Shown piece after piece: positions 16,894 through 23,545 of a stretch of DNA of 28,706 bases. The notes under the pieces are model-generated. The model was not told the DNA's origin. It saw only the letters and a program-made list of their open reading frames with translations, and made no database searches. This stretch comes from JAZGDL01 sp036477795 (lineage in GTDB: Bacteria; Planctomycetota; Phycisphaerae; UBA1845): NCBI GenBank assembly GCA_036477795.1, contig JAZGDL010000293.1, forward strand, positions 1 through 28,706, given 5' to 3'. Numbering within the stretch: the first letter of the stretch is position 1; each line of letters starts with the position of its first letter. The translations under genes were made by a program, and so were the position numbers.

Positions 16894-17951
16894 TGCCGGA
16901 AGCACCATCCATCACGACAGCCGAGTTAGCCGAGCGCCTCGGCGGATCGTTGGAGGGTGAACCAACGGCGGTCATCCGCGAAGTGGCGACGTTGGATAAT
17001 GCAGGCCCCGATGCCGTTTCGTGGGTGGGCTCGGAGAAGTTGTTACCAGCACTTGCGACGACGCAGGCCGGTGCCGTGCTGGTGTCGCGGGATTGCCCGC
17101 ATACCGAAGGGCGGACCGTGATTCGGGTAAACGATCCCGATATCGCGATCTCTGAGACACTTGCCATATTGGCGCCCCCCGTGGAAACGGTTCCGCCGGG
17201 CGTACATCCCAGCGCGACGGTCAGCCCGGATGCCTCCGTCGAAGGTGCTGCCATCGGGGCTAACGTGTACGTCGGCGCCGGCGCGGTGGTCGGCGCGGGT
17301 ACGCAGCTTCACCCGGCGGTGTACGTGGGTAGCGGTTCGCGGATCGGACGCGACTGCGTGTTGTGGCCTAATGTGGTGGTGCGTGAGCGGGTGACTATCG
17401 GCCATCGGGTGGTGATCCATCCCAACACCACTATAGGGGCTGACGGGTTCGGCTACCTGGAGCGCGAAGGTAAGCATCTTAAGATTCCGCAGATCGGAAC
17501 GGTGGTAATTGAGGACGACGTCGAGATCGGGGCCAACACGGCCGTCGACCGGGCCCGCAGCGGTACCACGCGGATCGGCCGGGGCACCAAAATAGATAAC
17601 TTCGTTCAGATCTCGCACAACGTTGATATCGGCGAAGACTGCATCATCGTGGCGCAATGCGGCATCTCGGGCTCTACGATTATAGGCCATCATGTGTTGA
17701 TGGCCGGTCGGGCCGGTTCCTTCGATCACGTTACAATTGGAAACAACGTACAAGTTGCCGGCTGCTCGGTGGTCACCAAGAATGTGCCTGACGGAGAGGC
17801 TGTCCGCGGCGTACCGGCCATCGAGATTCAGCGCTACCTTCGGGAGCAGGCATCGATACGCAAGCTGCCCGAGTTGATGCAACGTCTTCGCGCGTTGGAA
17901 AAACGCACGCGTAAGCTTGAGGAGGAAGCTGGCGACGGACCTGGGGATTGA
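16890..17951 (+). CDS. lpxD: UDP-3-O-acylglucosamine N-acyltransferase LpxD
   Basis: 353 residues. It transfers an acyl chain from acyl-ACP to the amine of UDP-3-O-acylglucosamine, the third committed step of lipid A synthesis, in the cytoplasm. The N-terminal uridine-binding domain shows 'ITTAELAERLGGSLEGE' and 'VSWVGSEKLLPAL'. Then come left-handed beta-helix hexapeptide repeats (~100-320) with 'IGANVYVGAGAVVGAG', 'NTTIGADGFGY' and 'NFVQISHNVDIGEDCII'; His ~243 matches the catalytic His239 of E. coli LpxD. The C-terminal helix 'LMQRLRALEKRTRKLEEE' is typical. Two adjacent ATGs (16890, 16893) can start it; the longer open frame to 16785 overlaps the membrane-protein gene and is rejected. Translationally coupled to the upstream gene. 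Confidence 0.95.
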   Translation: MMPEAPSITTAELAERLGGSLEGEPTAVIREVATLDNAGPDAVSWVGSEKLLPALATTQAGAVLVSRDCPHTEGRTVIRVNDPDIAISETLAILAPPVETVPPGVHPSATVSPDASVEGAAIGANVYVGAGAVVGAGTQLHPAVYVGSGSRIGRDCVLWPNVVVRERVTIGHRVVIHPNTTIGADGFGYLEREGKHLKIPQIGTVVIEDDVEIGANTAVDRARSGTTRIGRGTKIDNFVQISHNVDIGEDCIIVAQCGISGSTIIGHHVLMAGRAGSFDHVTIGNNVQVAGCSVVTKNVPDGEAVRGVPAIEIQRYLREQASIRKLPELMQRLRALEKRTRKLEEEAGDGPGD

Positions 17952-18234
17952 CGGATCGGTTCGAGAATGTAGCGTCACCCCTTGTGCAGCGGGAGGGCAG
18001 AGCAAAACAAGGAGGTGCTCAGGAGTCGGGCAGATCAACAAGGCCGGAAAAATCGCTGCTTTCGGGACGCGGTGCCGGTCACGCATCTTGAACCTTGAGA
18101 ACTGCTAGTTTTCACTACAAGACGGCGGCCGAAACCACGCTTGTCTCGACGCTAATCCTTGAGCGTATGCGTTTCTATCTCAGTTGCGTACCTCCTTCGA
18201 TCGATCCTTTACAGGCCGCGGAGCTCCCGCCACT

Positions 18235-18626
18235 CTATCGCTTGACGACTTCGAGGGCGTCCACGTGAGCAAAGTGCTCGTCCGACGTTGCCGGTGGGAC
18301 ACCGTGCTGGACGCAGAGCGCAGCAATCCACACGTCATTCTCCGGGATCGGCTTGCCCGCGTGCTTCAGGCGGAGACGAACGCCTGCGTACACGTCCGCC
18401 GTCGTGACGTCACGTCGAGGACTCGGCATCGATTCACCAATGCTCCGACACGCTGGTGATTGTCGTTTGCCCGACGCGATTTCAATGCTCCAAAATACAG
18501 TTCTCCGACAACGGGAACCGGCAGGTGAACCATCGAAAACCCGGCGATCCATCGCCCCGAATCATCGGTGTTGTTCAAGACGGCGATCGCCTGGTTCGTA
18601 TCGAGCGCGATGTCTCTACCATTCAC
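18235..18626 (-). pseudogene. VapC-type PIN-domain toxin, frameshifted
   Basis: Two overlapping frames together make one ~130-residue PIN protein. The first (from ATG 18626) reads 'RDIALDTNQAIAVLNN' with the first catalytic Asp, 'PVPVVGELYFGALKS' with the Glu, and runs to 'CRVLDVTS'. The other frame then continues 'TADVYAGVRLRLKHAGKPIPENDVWIAALCVQHGVPPATSDEHF', with the remaining two Asp residues, to the stop at 18235. The join is at about 18403-18405, where one base appears to be missing. The four acidic active-site residues survive, so the break is recent or is an assembly error. It overlaps the DUF104 antitoxin gene by 11 bases. Confidence 0.88.
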
Positions 18627-18840
18627 GCAAGTTCACCTGTCGGAATTCGCTCTCGACAATTCGGCGCAGCTCTGCCGCATTTTCATCGGGTAGAATGCCG
18701 ATGCAGGCAGCGAGGTCTTCGCTCGCCGATTCCACGCTCTCGACAATCAGTCTAACCCGAGCGTGTTCGGCGATGCCTTCCAGGGCTTGGAGCGGTCTCA
18801 ACACACCGCCTTCATAAACCGCGTTGATCGTTTGCGGCAT
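18616..18840 (-). CDS. DUF104 (AF2212-like) antitoxin
   Basis: 74 residues. 'TINAVYEGGVLRPLQALEGIAEHARVRLIVES' is the small beta-domain of DUF104 antitoxins, which pair with PIN-domain (VapC-type) toxins; the C-terminal part should wrap the toxin. It overlaps the start of the frameshifted vapC by 11 bases, the usual coupled layout. It starts 14 bases after the stop of the hicB-like gene, so the three may share a transcript. Confidence 0.9.
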   Translation of the reverse strand: MPQTINAVYEGGVLRPLQALEGIAEHARVRLIVESVESASEDLAACIGILPDENAAELRRIVESEFRQVNLREW

Positions 18841-18854
18841 GACTTTTCACTCGC

Positions 18855-19049
18855 TCACACGCAAACCACCTGGGTCTCGAAGTCTTCATCGGCGATCGGG
18901 ATGCCGCGGGCTTGGGCCGTCTCCATCCAGCCCTCTATCGCTTCCTTGATGTTCGCGATGGCCTCAGCCTTCGTCTTGCCCTGAGTGAAGCAGCCGGGCA
19001 GCGACGTGCACTCGGCCACCCAGTAACCGTCCTCGCCTCGATGTAGCAC
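18855..19049 (-). CDS. HicB-like antitoxin-family protein, possibly 5'-truncated
   Basis: 64 residues from GTG 19049: 'HRGEDGYWVAECTSLPGCFTQGKTKAEAIANIKEAIEGWMETAQARG' is the classic HicB-like core. No hicA follows or precedes it. The usual first strand (M-x-Y-x-V-V-x-H) is incomplete. Upstream, GTGACTTACGCG then TGCG then GTCGTGCTACAT would read M-T-Y-A-V-V-L-H if the 4 bases TGCG were absent, so a small insertion may have broken the 5' end. In the present frame an in-frame TGA lies 15 bases upstream. It is either functional from the internal GTG or decaying. Confidence 0.75.
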   Translation of the reverse strand: MLHRGEDGYWVAECTSLPGCFTQGKTKAEAIANIKEAIEGWMETAQARGIPIADEDFETQVVCV

Positions 19050-19146
19050 GACCGCACGCGTAAGTCACCTTTGGGGGCAATCATACCAGCCCGGGTCGCG
19101 GTTTCCAAGCCCGCCCGACGGGTTCGCCGGGCGTCCGCTCCTGGGA

Positions 19147-19270
19147 ATGACTCGTCCGCTGACGCCGGCGGATCACCCGGTGAAGGCGGCGGGCCACTCC
19201 CGGAAGGCAGCGAATCGTCCGCTGAGGGTAGCGGATGACCCGGTGAAGGCGGCGGATGAGCCACTGAGGG
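19147..19270. repeat. Degenerate 21-bp tandem repeat, about six units
   Basis: Consecutive units end in variants of GGTGAAGGCGG / GCTGAGGGCGG: for example CGGATCACCCGGTGAAGG, CGGATGACCCGGTGAAGG, CGGATGAGCCACTGAGGG. The 21-base period is a whole number of codons, so plus-strand translation gives heptads (TRPLTPA, DHPVKAA, GHSRKAA, NRPLRVA, DDPVKAA, DEPLRAG). No start site, no family match and strong composition bias argue against a real protein. Confidence 0.75.
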
Positions 19271-19501
19271 CGGGGAGCCGACCACCGCCGAGGGCCGTCA
19301 GCGGGCGGCGGAGGGCGGTCAGCGGAGGGCGGTCAGCGGGCGACTTACCGGAGGCTGCGGCTCCGGCGCGCCGGGAAACCCACCGGTTGTTGGGCCCTCG
19401 GTCCGCCATCCCGATGAATCGGGACAGGCTCAGGGCGGACGGTACACCCTGGACCCCGAACCGTGAACCCTATATAAGCCCTGCGGCTGCGGCGGGGAGG
19501 C

Positions 19502-19600
19502 ATGCGCGGGTTCGTGGAACACCCGCTCGTATTCAAGGATCGCGTGCTCGGCGTGGTCGCCCTCTTCACGCGAGTGCCGTTGGGGCCGGTTTCACCCAAG
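19502..19600 (+). pseudogene. Fragment of a GAF domain
   Basis: The frame reads MRGFVEHPLVFKDRVLGVVA and LFTRVPLGPVSP, which resembles the strand-turn-strand 'F(A/V)GYPL...GR(V/L)VGV(M/V)ALF(A/T)RxPL' near the end of bacterial GAF domains in sensor kinases. About 27 residues are recognisable; nothing of the rest of such a protein is present. It is probably the relic of a sensor or regulator gene. The frame is fused by chance to the DUF4160 gene downstream. Confidence 0.5.
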
Positions 19601-19654
19601 CCGCGCCGCCTGGTTTTGTCGTTAGGCGGGAAGAGGCTGAGGAGAGTGGAACAA

Positions 19655-19891
19655 ATGCCAACCGTATTGAGAGACGGTCCTTATCGACTTTTCTTTTATG
19701 CTGCTGACCGGGAAGAGCCACCGCACATTCATGTGGAGCGTGAGGACAAGATCGCCAAGATCTGGTTGGAGCCGATAAGGCTTCAAAGGAGTGGTGGATT
19801 TAACCGGTCAGAACTTGGTAGAATACAAAAAGTTGTGAGCGAACATCACGCGGAACTAATGGAGGCGTGGCATGGCTATTTCGACCGTTGA
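19655..19891 (+). CDS. DUF4160 domain protein (putative toxin-antitoxin partner)
   Basis: 78 residues: 'MPTVLRDGPYRLFFYAADRE' then 'PPHIHVEREDKIAKIWLEP' and 'ELGRIQKVVSEHHAELMEAW'. This is the whole DUF4160 domain, with the conserved PPHIHV motif and a C-terminal helix. DUF4160 genes very often sit next to DUF2442 genes and the pair is suspected to be a toxin-antitoxin system; biochemistry is not established as far as I know. ATG 19655 marks the family N-terminus. The open frame upstream to 19502 contains the GAF relic and is not expected to be translated. It overlaps the next gene by 20 bases. Confidence 0.88.
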   Translation: MPTVLRDGPYRLFFYAADREEPPHIHVEREDKIAKIWLEPIRLQRSGGFNRSELGRIQKVVSEHHAELMEAWHGYFDR

Positions 19892-20192
19892 AATCGATGT
19901 TCCCAATGTCCAGGGCGTCGCGGTAACGGATGACACATTGAGCGTGGACCTGAGCGATGGGCGCACTATTTCAGTCCCCCTGGCATGGTACCCTCGCCTT
20001 CTACATGCAACAACACAGGAACGGGACAATTGGAGACTGATTGGCAATGGGCAGGGTATCCACTGGGAGGATATCGACGAGGATATCAGCGTTGAGGGTC
20101 TATTGGCTGGCAGGGCCTCTGGTGAGAGCCAGGGGTCCTTCCGGAAATGGCTGCGTCAGCGCCAATCCGGCCTGACCACCGGCTCAAATTGA
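19872..20192 (+). CDS. DUF2442 domain protein (putative partner of DUF4160)
   Basis: 106 residues: 'VEIDVPNVQGVAVTDDTLSV' and 'LSDGRTISVPLAWYPRLLHATTQERDNWRLIGNGQGIHWEDIDEDISVEGLLAG' is a full DUF2442 domain. A basic tail 'FRKWLRQRQ' follows. The start overlaps the DUF4160 gene by 20 bases, so the two are coupled. Its end lies 61 bases from the convergent transposase gene, with a REP palindrome between. Confidence 0.9.
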   Translation: MAISTVEIDVPNVQGVAVTDDTLSVDLSDGRTISVPLAWYPRLLHATTQERDNWRLIGNGQGIHWEDIDEDISVEGLLAGRASGESQGSFRKWLRQRQSGLTTGSN

Positions 20193-20226
20193 CGCTCGCG
20201 GGGTGCCACCGCTCTGTGAACAGTAG

Positions 20227-20245
20227 GGTGCGTCCCGGACGCACC
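20227..20245 (+). repeat. REP palindrome (family B), transposase 3' side
   Basis: GGTGCGTCCCGGACGCACC: 9-base arms around one C. It is preceded by GTAG (20223-20226), the tetranucleotide recognised by RAYT transposases at the foot of the REP stem. It lies 9 bases beyond the RAYT stop codon, in the opposite orientation to the cluster on the 5' side. Confidence 0.9.
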
Positions 20246-20253
20246 TTCTTTCT

Positions 20254-20829
20254 TTATTCGCCGGCGCGGCCCTCGACGTCGCCGAAGTCGGGCGGCTTGG
20301 CGGGTCGACCGGCGCACAGGCACATCCAATCGGGTGCATACGCCCCCCGGCGCACCCACTTTGCGAAGCTCGAATGCGGCCACGCGTGCGGACAGCGCAC
20401 CAAGGCGTGCTTCACCGGATTGTAATGGATGTAGTCCATGTGACGCCCGTAGTCGTCATCGTCTCGGATGACGTGGTCCCAAAACCGGCGTTGCCAGACG
20501 CCGCGTTCGCCGCGTTTGCGGCGCGACGCGCTGCGCGGCGTCTCGGTGCCGCCGCCGGCAAGGAACAGGTCCGTGAAGCGCCCCTTGATCGCCGACCAGC
20601 GCATCGAGTAGCGCGTGTCGTCCGGCGGTAGGGTCCAGAGGCAATGCAAATGGTCCGGGAGAATGACGATGGCGTCGATCTCGAAGGGATGGTGGGCCAT
20701 CTCCTCGCGAAAGGCGGTCCGCAGGAAACCCAACGCTGCGGCGCTGGTCAAGATCGGTCGGCGGAAGTTCGTCACGACCGTGAAGAAGAGCGTTGCGCCG
20801 GGCGCAAGGGGGCGTCGATACTCGGGCAT
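20254..20829 (-). CDS. REP-associated tyrosine transposase (RAYT, IS200-like Y1)
   Basis: 191 residues from ATG 20829. It belongs to the Y1 HUH nuclease family that processes single-stranded REP DNA. 'VILPDHLHCLWTLP' gives the HxH metal site (His ~60 and 62), and 'DYIHYNPVKHALVRCPHAWPHSSF' gives the catalytic tyrosine (~133) and the typical RAYT ending. 'EYRRPLAPGATLFFTVVTNFRRPIL' is the standard N-terminus. The frame stays open to 20925, but there it translates REP sequence, so the start at 20829 is preferred. GTAG-headed REPs flank it on both sides, inverted relative to each other: a complete domesticated REP/RAYT unit. Confidence 0.94.
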   Translation of the reverse strand: MPEYRRPLAPGATLFFTVVTNFRRPILTSAAALGFLRTAFREEMAHHPFEIDAIVILPDHLHCLWTLPPDDTRYSMRWSAIKGRFTDLFLAGGGTETPRSASRRKRGERGVWQRRFWDHVIRDDDDYGRHMDYIHYNPVKHALVRCPHAWPHSSFAKWVRRGAYAPDWMCLCAGRPAKPPDFGDVEGRAGE

Positions 20830-20859
20830 CGTGCTGGAAAGATAGCCGCCGGTAACGGC

Positions 20860-21003
20860 TTGAGCAAAGAAGAGGTGCGTGCGGGACTGTGACTTGAGCA
20901 AAGAAGAGGTGCGTCCGGGACGCACCCTACTGCGACTTGAGCAAAGAAGAGGTGCGTCCGGGACTGTGACTTGAGCAAAGAAGAGGTGCGTCCGGGACGC
21001 ACC
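20860..21003 (-). repeat. REP cluster (family B), tandem 77-base unit
   Basis: Two tandem copies of a ~77-base unit. Each joins a half element (TTGAGCAAAGAAGAGGTGCG, then TCCGGGACTGTGAC; the first half copy has GCGGGAC) to a full palindrome GGTGCGTCCGGGACGCACC. Full palindromes are at 20908-20926 and 20985-21003, each followed by CTAC, i.e. GTAG on the minus strand. Orientation is opposite to the copy at 20227. The last palindrome ends one base before the stop codon of the TolC-like gene, so this cluster forms that gene's 3' UTR and the 5' region of the transposase gene. Confidence 0.92.
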
Positions 21004-22539
21004 CTACCGCAACTTGTCATCTTCGAGTAGTTCAAAGAACTTTCCCGTCGCGGTGCAGAGCTCCGCCACGTTGAACCCGACAACCAGCGTAAGCCGTGAG
21101 ATCTCAAGCTCCTGTTGCCACACGGTTTCGCGACGCTTCAGCAGGTCGTCGATGTTCAGTTTGCCGGCGAAGTGTTCCTTTAGGCCGGTGCTGTAATCTT
21201 CTTCAAAGCGCGGCAGGTTCTCCCTTAACTCGTCACGGCTTTGGCTGAGCGTGTCGATGCGGATGAGCGGCTCCAGGGTGTCGACGAAAATGTCGTTCTC
21301 CCTGGCGGCGATGGCCTCGGTGAATCGGCGGATTCTGGCTTGCGCCTGACGTGTCAGGCTGTCTGTTACTCGGGGGTCGACGTGGCTGACCTCGAAGCCC
21401 AGCGACAGCGCCCAATCCGAGTCGCCGTCCGATGCCTTGCTGCCTTCAATGCTGGATTGGCCGGCCATCAAGAGGGCAATGTCCCACTGGCCTCGGCGTG
21501 CCAGGTCCAATTGGACCTCGGCGTTGCGGATTTCGTTTCGCAGAGTGAGGATCTCCGGGTCCGTCTCGATGCTGAGTCTAAACGATTCCTCGTGGGTGTT
21601 GCCTGCAAAGGGATTGAAAGGCTCCACGACGATCTCCACGTTGGCGTATAGGGGGATTCCGCACGCCGCCTTGAGACGGGCCAGGTCCACCTGGTGCCGC
21701 CCCGTTACGTTCCTGAGTTCCGCGTTAATCTTGGCGATCTCCGCCTGAACCCGCCGCTCGTCGGACGTCACGTCGCGGTCATCGATGTTTGTGATTTGTG
21801 CTTTCAGGGATTCGAGGTGTTCCAGGTAGCGCGAAGCGTACCCGATGCGCCGGTCCAGGTCCGTTACCGTGTAGTAGCGGAACATGGCTGATTGGAGGCG
21901 CTCGCGAACCTCCTTGATGTAGTCGAGCTGCGCATCGTTGAGCTCGTTTCGGCGAAAAATCTCTTCGCTGGTGCGGCCCAGCTTCTCGCGTGATGCCCAG
22001 AGGGGATAGCGCAGGTCGGCGGAGACGAATGGGAAACTGCCGTCTTCTTCGTCGTCGAGATTCGCCTGATACCCGACGCCCACGTTGAGTTCCGTGGTAT
22101 CGAAAAACAGTTTCTCGATGCCGACCTCCACGCGGTGCTCGCGCTGTCGTAGGACATCGGGATTCTCACGTGTTTCACCGACCTGGTTGGACGACCGAAA
22201 CGTCGGCGTAAGTGAATCGCGCGATACGACGAAGAAATCGTACCGGGCCTCCTCCGATTTGAAACGCTGATAGCTCGATTTGATGTCCGGCTGCAGATTG
22301 AACGCGATTGGGATAAGCAATCGCGCGGATAGCACGTAGGTTTCGTCTTCCCGGTCGCGCGACAGACGTTCGGCGCTCGGCGCACTGGCGGCGGCCGTCG
22401 GAATCGGCAGTTGGATGGCAGTATTCAGGCGTTCGGACGGCGACATGCTGTCGCAACCCGCAAGCGACAGCCCAACGAATGAGCAGAGCGTCAAGACGAA
22501 TCTGTAAGACGAACGCTTCCGCTGACCGTAATATCGCAT
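21004..22539 (-). CDS. TolC-like outer-membrane efflux lipoprotein
   Basis: 511 residues. MRYYGQRKRSSYRFVLTLCS followed by FVGLSLAGC is a lipoprotein signal with lipidation at Cys ~29. The mature part shows two long alpha-helical hairpins in the TolC manner: 'ELNDAQLDYIKEVRERLQSAMFRYYTVTDLDRRIGY', 'RRVQAEIAKINAELRNVTGRHQVDLARLKAACGIP', then 'LSIETDPEILTLRNEIRNAEVQLDLARRGQWDI' and a C-terminal coiled coil. It should form a trimeric outer-membrane channel for efflux or type I secretion, but no pump genes are adjacent. The stop TAG lies directly against a REP palindrome. Family membership is inferred from the pattern rather than one diagnostic motif. Confidence 0.75.
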   Translation of the reverse strand: MRYYGQRKRSSYRFVLTLCSFVGLSLAGCDSMSPSERLNTAIQLPIPTAAASAPSAERLSRDREDETYVLSARLLIPIAFNLQPDIKSSYQRFKSEEARYDFFVVSRDSLTPTFRSSNQVGETRENPDVLRQREHRVEVGIEKLFFDTTELNVGVGYQANLDDEEDGSFPFVSADLRYPLWASREKLGRTSEEIFRRNELNDAQLDYIKEVRERLQSAMFRYYTVTDLDRRIGYASRYLEHLESLKAQITNIDDRDVTSDERRVQAEIAKINAELRNVTGRHQVDLARLKAACGIPLYANVEIVVEPFNPFAGNTHEESFRLSIETDPEILTLRNEIRNAEVQLDLARRGQWDIALLMAGQSSIEGSKASDGDSDWALSLGFEVSHVDPRVTDSLTRQAQARIRRFTEAIAARENDIFVDTLEPLIRIDTLSQSRDELRENLPRFEEDYSTGLKEHFAGKLNIDDLLKRRETVWQQELEISRLTLVVGFNVAELCTATGKFFELLEDDKLR

Positions 22540-22952
22540 GGATACCCCGCTTTACTGTTAATCTTTCGGTTGCTACCGTGCCGTAATTGCCGCGACCGGT
22601 CACAATCATAGTAGCGACACGACGGTGTGTCAGGTCCCACACCCATGGCCGGCGGCGGGAACAGGCGGGTGGCCCATGTCCTTCGAACATGGGGGAGACG
22701 ATGATATACGCTCCGGGTTATGCCCACACATCTTCGCAGATATGACGAACCGGACTACGAGTTCGGGGACGAATCGGTGCTGAAAATGGTCTGGGACGGG
22801 ACCTGCCCGATCATCTGGTGATGCGATCCGCCCCCGATCATCGCCTCCCCCACCTCCAAAGGAGATGGGCCACCGGCCGGAGACGCGCTTGGCCAACGCG
22901 CTTGGCCAGATAGCGGCCTTGACAAAGGTATAACCCTGGTTATACTGGAGGC
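22540..22952. other. Gap between divergent tolC-like and RHH-mazF genes
   Basis: 413 bases with no firmly supported gene. Two small hairpins occur: GGTGTG...CACACC (22624-22643) and CCCATGT...ACATGGG (22673-22693). A plus-strand frame of 33 codons at 22720-22821 (MPTHLRRYDEPDYEFGDESV...) has reasonable codon use but no visible ribosome site and I cannot place it. Two tandem copies of ACGCGCTTGGCCA (22882-22907) lie just upstream of the antitoxin promoter. Confidence 0.5.
22919..22946 (+). promoter_or_regulatory. Consensus promoter with palindromic operator for the RHH-mazF operon
   Basis: TTGACA (22919-22924), a 16-base spacer and TATACT (22941-22946) make a near-consensus sigma-70-type promoter. 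The perfect inverted repeat GTATAACC-CT-GGTTATAC (22928-22945) covers the spacer and the -10 box: the expected position for autorepression by a ribbon-helix-helix antitoxin. The -10 ends 6 bases before the ATG, so transcription should begin at or near the A of the start codon. Confidence 0.85.
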
Positions 22953-23195
22953 ATGAAAACAGCGATCTCCATACCCGATCCCCTGTTCGCTGCCGCAGAG
23001 CGGTTGGCCAAGCGGCTTGGCATCTCTCGCAGTGAGTTGTTCCAGTGTGCCGTGAAGGCATTCCTGCGGGAGCACAAGGACGAGGGGCTTACCCAGGCTC
23101 TTGACAAGGTCTATGGGGCGGACAGGCGCGAGGCGAAGCTGGATCATGTCTTGGAGCGACTCCAGCTAGCTTCTCTCCCCAAGGAAGAGTGGTAG
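22953..23195 (+). CDS. Ribbon-helix-helix antitoxin (MazE/ChpI-like)
   Basis: 80 residues. 'MKTAISIPDPLFAAAERLAKRLGISRSELFQCAVKAFLREHK' is a ribbon-helix-helix DNA-binding domain (the beta-strand TAISIPD pairs in the dimer). The C-terminal 'LDHVLERLQLASLPKEEW' should bind the toxin; the final Glu-Glu-Trp is typical for MazF partners. It probably represses its own promoter through the palindrome at 22928-22945. GGAGG is present but only 1 base before the ATG, too close to act normally, which fits a leaderless transcript. It overlaps the toxin start by 1 base. Confidence 0.9.
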   Translation: MKTAISIPDPLFAAAERLAKRLGISRSELFQCAVKAFLREHKDEGLTQALDKVYGADRREAKLDHVLERLQLASLPKEEW

Positions 23196-23533
23196 TGCGT
23201 CGGGGTGAAGTCTGGTGGGCAAACTTACCGATTCCGCGGAGCTCGGAACCGGGCTACCGAAGGCCCGTGGTGGTGGTCCAATCTGATGCGTTCAATCGTA
23301 GTCGGATCCAAACGGTTGTCGTCGCTACCATCACGTCCAACCTGCGCTTGTCCGAGGCTCCCGGGAACGTAAGGCTTACTCGGCGCCAGAGCGGTCTCCC
23401 CAAGGAGTCTGTCATCAATGTCTCGCAACTGCTGACCCTGGACAGGTCGTATCTGACAAGGCGGGCGCGCAAACTTCCTCCGAGGTTGCTCTCCGCGCTC
23501 GACGAGGGATTGAGGCTCGTGCTTTCGGTGTAA
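23195..23533 (+). CDS. mazF: MazF/PemK-family mRNA interferase toxin
   Basis: 112 residues from GTG 23195, which shares its G with the antitoxin stop (TAGTG); a GTG at 23189 is also possible. 'RRGEVWWANLPIP', 'PGYRRPVVVVQSDAFNRSRIQTVVVATITSNL' and 'KESVINVSQLLTLDRSYL' are the complete MazF pattern, including the catalytic Arg in the RRPVVVVQ loop and the Thr of ITSN. Known relatives cut single-stranded mRNA at short motifs. Intact by all visible criteria. Confidence 0.94.
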   Translation: MRRGEVWWANLPIPRSSEPGYRRPVVVVQSDAFNRSRIQTVVVATITSNLRLSEAPGNVRLTRRQSGLPKESVINVSQLLTLDRSYLTRRARKLPPRLLSALDEGLRLVLSV

Positions 23534-23545
23534 GGGCGCTTTACA

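Larger units (their letters stand above)
19050..19654. other. Gap with 21-bp tandem repeats and a GAF-domain remnant
   Basis: No complete gene is supported in 605 bases. A degenerate 21-base tandem array fills about 19147-19270, followed by 'GGCGGAGGGCGGTCAGC' duplications to about 19340. 'CATCCCGATGAATCGGGAC' (near 19408) is a small hairpin. A remnant of a GAF domain lies at 19502-19600. The 186-residue plus-strand frame across the array looks like repeat translation. Confidence 0.6.

Noticed and set aside
22720..22821. 33-codon plus-strand gene
   Set aside because: Readable codons but no ribosome site, homology or context that I can support.
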